The notes beneath the pieces are model-generated. The model had not been told where the DNA came from and made no database searches. It was given only the letters and a program-made list of their open reading frames with translations. Both the position numbers and the translations under genes were made by a program. From Vibrio sp. CB1-14 (lineage in GTDB: Bacteria > Pseudomonadota > Gammaproteobacteria > Enterobacterales > Vibrionaceae), in NCBI RefSeq assembly GCF_040412085.2, contig NZ_CP115921.1:1488001-1552000 (forward strand): a DNA stretch of 64,000 nucleotides, in the 5' to 3' direction. This document shows, in pieces, positions 63,118 to 64,000 of the stretch (position 1 is its first letter; each line of letters starts with the position of its first letter).

Positions 63118-64000
63118 GTTATTCCACGACCGCAGAGTCTCCGTTGTTTTCTGATGCGCAATCGCACGACAACACTCGCAGTGAAACCGCGCTTGTCAAA
63201 GAGATCAAGGCTAGCCATCACTTGTTGAGAAACAACCCCGTCGTACGTATTGGGGCGACGCGTTTTCGGGCCAGCTGTATTGGCAATGGGGCGACGCCAG
63301 TGTTTGACCCTAGTGTGTACCCCGACGCCTTCGTTACGGCGTTTAAACACTGGACGCATTATTGTGATTTCTCTGGGTACGCAAACTTTGCCGGGGTTCA
63401 AGCCCTCGCAATTATGACGGCCATCGTGGAAGGTCGCGCTTTTATCGTGCGGCGCCGAACCACCAATTTCATTCCCTTGCAGCTCGAAGTGGTGAGTCCA
63501 ACCGGTATGGCGAGCGAACTCGAAGAACCTGGGCGCAATGGTTACATACGAGGGGGTATCCACTACGCGAAGAATGGGAAAGCGAAGCGCTACGCTTTCT
63601 TCAAACTCCCTAAAGACCACCCCGATTTTTCAGACACGGACGTGAACTGGCTGCCTGTCGAGGATGTGATTGATATACGCGATGTCTTTCATCCAGGGCA
63701 GTCGGGTGCACAGCCATGGATCACGGCAGGCGCCGATTTTGCGAAGCAATACAAGGATAACCAAACCGTCGAAATTAAATCCCGTATGAAGCGCCAAGGG
63801 CAACAAGTCTATGCCTTGAAAGAGGCGGAGCCACAACCGCATGGACATGCACCTGGCCAACAGACGGAGAAGGAAAAACTCATCGTCAGAGCAGGGGATC
63901 TGACGGTCTTGAATGGCGTTAAAGACATAAAAACCGCATCGCCACCTGAAATCACCGGAAATTACCAAGAGCACAACAACCAAGTGCTGAGAATGATTTC
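63114..64000 (+). CDS. Portal protein (lambda gpB family), cut by window end
   Basis: 295 visible codons, open to the end. TTG start at 63114, eight bases after GGAG, overlapping gpW by four bases. Portal features: LLRNNPVVRIGATRFRASCI, FSGYANFAGVQALAIMTAIV, EGRAFIVRRR, then a region near DVFHPGQSGAQPWITAG. It forms the DNA entry ring of the capsid. A stop codon is not reached, so the ordinary ORF list misses it. Confidence 0.85.
   Translation, partial: MSYSTTAESPLFSDAQSHDNTRSETALVKEIKASHHLLRNNPVVRIGATRFRASCIGNGATPVFDPSVYPDAFVTAFKHWTHYCDFSGYANFAGVQALAIMTAIVEGRAFIVRRRTTNFIPLQLEVVSPTGMASELEEPGRNGYIRGGIHYAKNGKAKRYAFFKLPKDHPDFSDTDVNWLPVEDVIDIRDVFHPGQSGAQPWITAGADFAKQYKDNQTVEIKSRMKRQGQQVYALKEAEPQPHGHAPGQQTEKEKLIVRAGDLTVLNGVKDIKTASPPEITGNYQEHNNQVLRMI

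Larger units (their letters stand above)
44953..64000. mobile_element. Lambda-like prophage, left and central part
   Basis: Integrase and excisionase-like genes, CI/Cro switch, O-like replication gene, cargo, holin-endolysin-spanin lysis cassette, terminase, gpW-like joiner and portal occur in the standard order of temperate siphovirus genomes. The element runs past the window end, so attR, head and tail genes are not seen. No transposase or large deletion is visible, and the packaging genes are intact, so it could be inducible. Confidence 0.9.

Noticed and set aside
62958..63983. Minus-strand frames opposite gpW and the portal
   Set aside because: The + strand portal frame is open to the window end and shows portal motifs; the minus frames are shadows.

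Overview
The window reads as chromosome of a Vibrio-like marine gammaproteobacterium. It has the kbl-tdh pair with a divergent LysR gene, a tna operon with a leader peptide, a bkd operon, an etf locus with divergent ETF-QO, and AT-leaning intergenic DNA. In Vibrio cholerae kbl-tdh and tna lie on chromosome II, so a secondary chromosome is likely, but this is inference. No rRNA, convincing tRNA or CRISPR array is visible. Left part (1-9.9 kb): the end of a valine-catabolism cluster (partial 3-hydroxyisobutyrate dehydrogenase plus an SDR), cell-envelope genes (two beta-barrels, small lipoproteins, an MscS channel), a secreted C45-type Ntn hydrolase with a divergent XRE regulator, and two overlapping LysR genes. 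Metabolic core (10.2-31.9 kb): a six-gene same-strand cluster combines phosphotransbutyrylase, butyrate kinase, a CoA-acylating aldehyde dehydrogenase, a class III aminotransferase, an iron alcohol dehydrogenase and an AspC-type aminotransferase. Together these could ferment an amine or amino acid to acid plus alcohol with ATP gain; I do not recognise the combination as a named pathway. It is followed by ETF/ETF-QO, the branched-chain keto-acid dehydrogenase E1a-E1b-E2 operon, and threonine degradation by tdh and kbl. Signalling and sparse region (32-39.4 kb): a periplasmic binding protein is co-transcribed with a membrane PAS-GGDEF-EAL protein. Then comes gene-poor DNA with small orphan ORFs and, at 37.7-38.1 kb, a dense run of about ten short hairpins. 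The tna operon (tnaC-tnaA-tnaB) follows, then an ibrA-ibrB pair. Prophage (about 44.9 kb to beyond the window end): a lambda-like element in classical order. Left to right: integrase, excisionase-like gene, a lysogen-expressed lipoprotein, CI, Cro, early genes, an O-like replication gene with internal iterons, a cargo block, holin, SAR endolysin, Rha/KilAC antirepressor, nested spanins, terminase small and large subunits, gpW-like joiner and portal (cut by the window end). The cargo block holds a CoiA-like nuclease, a DUF2235-like lipase, an endonuclease I-like protein and two membrane zinc-ribbon proteins, one with a frame-shifting octanucleotide repeat. Matching 12-bp operators flank cI/cro and precede the integrase operon.
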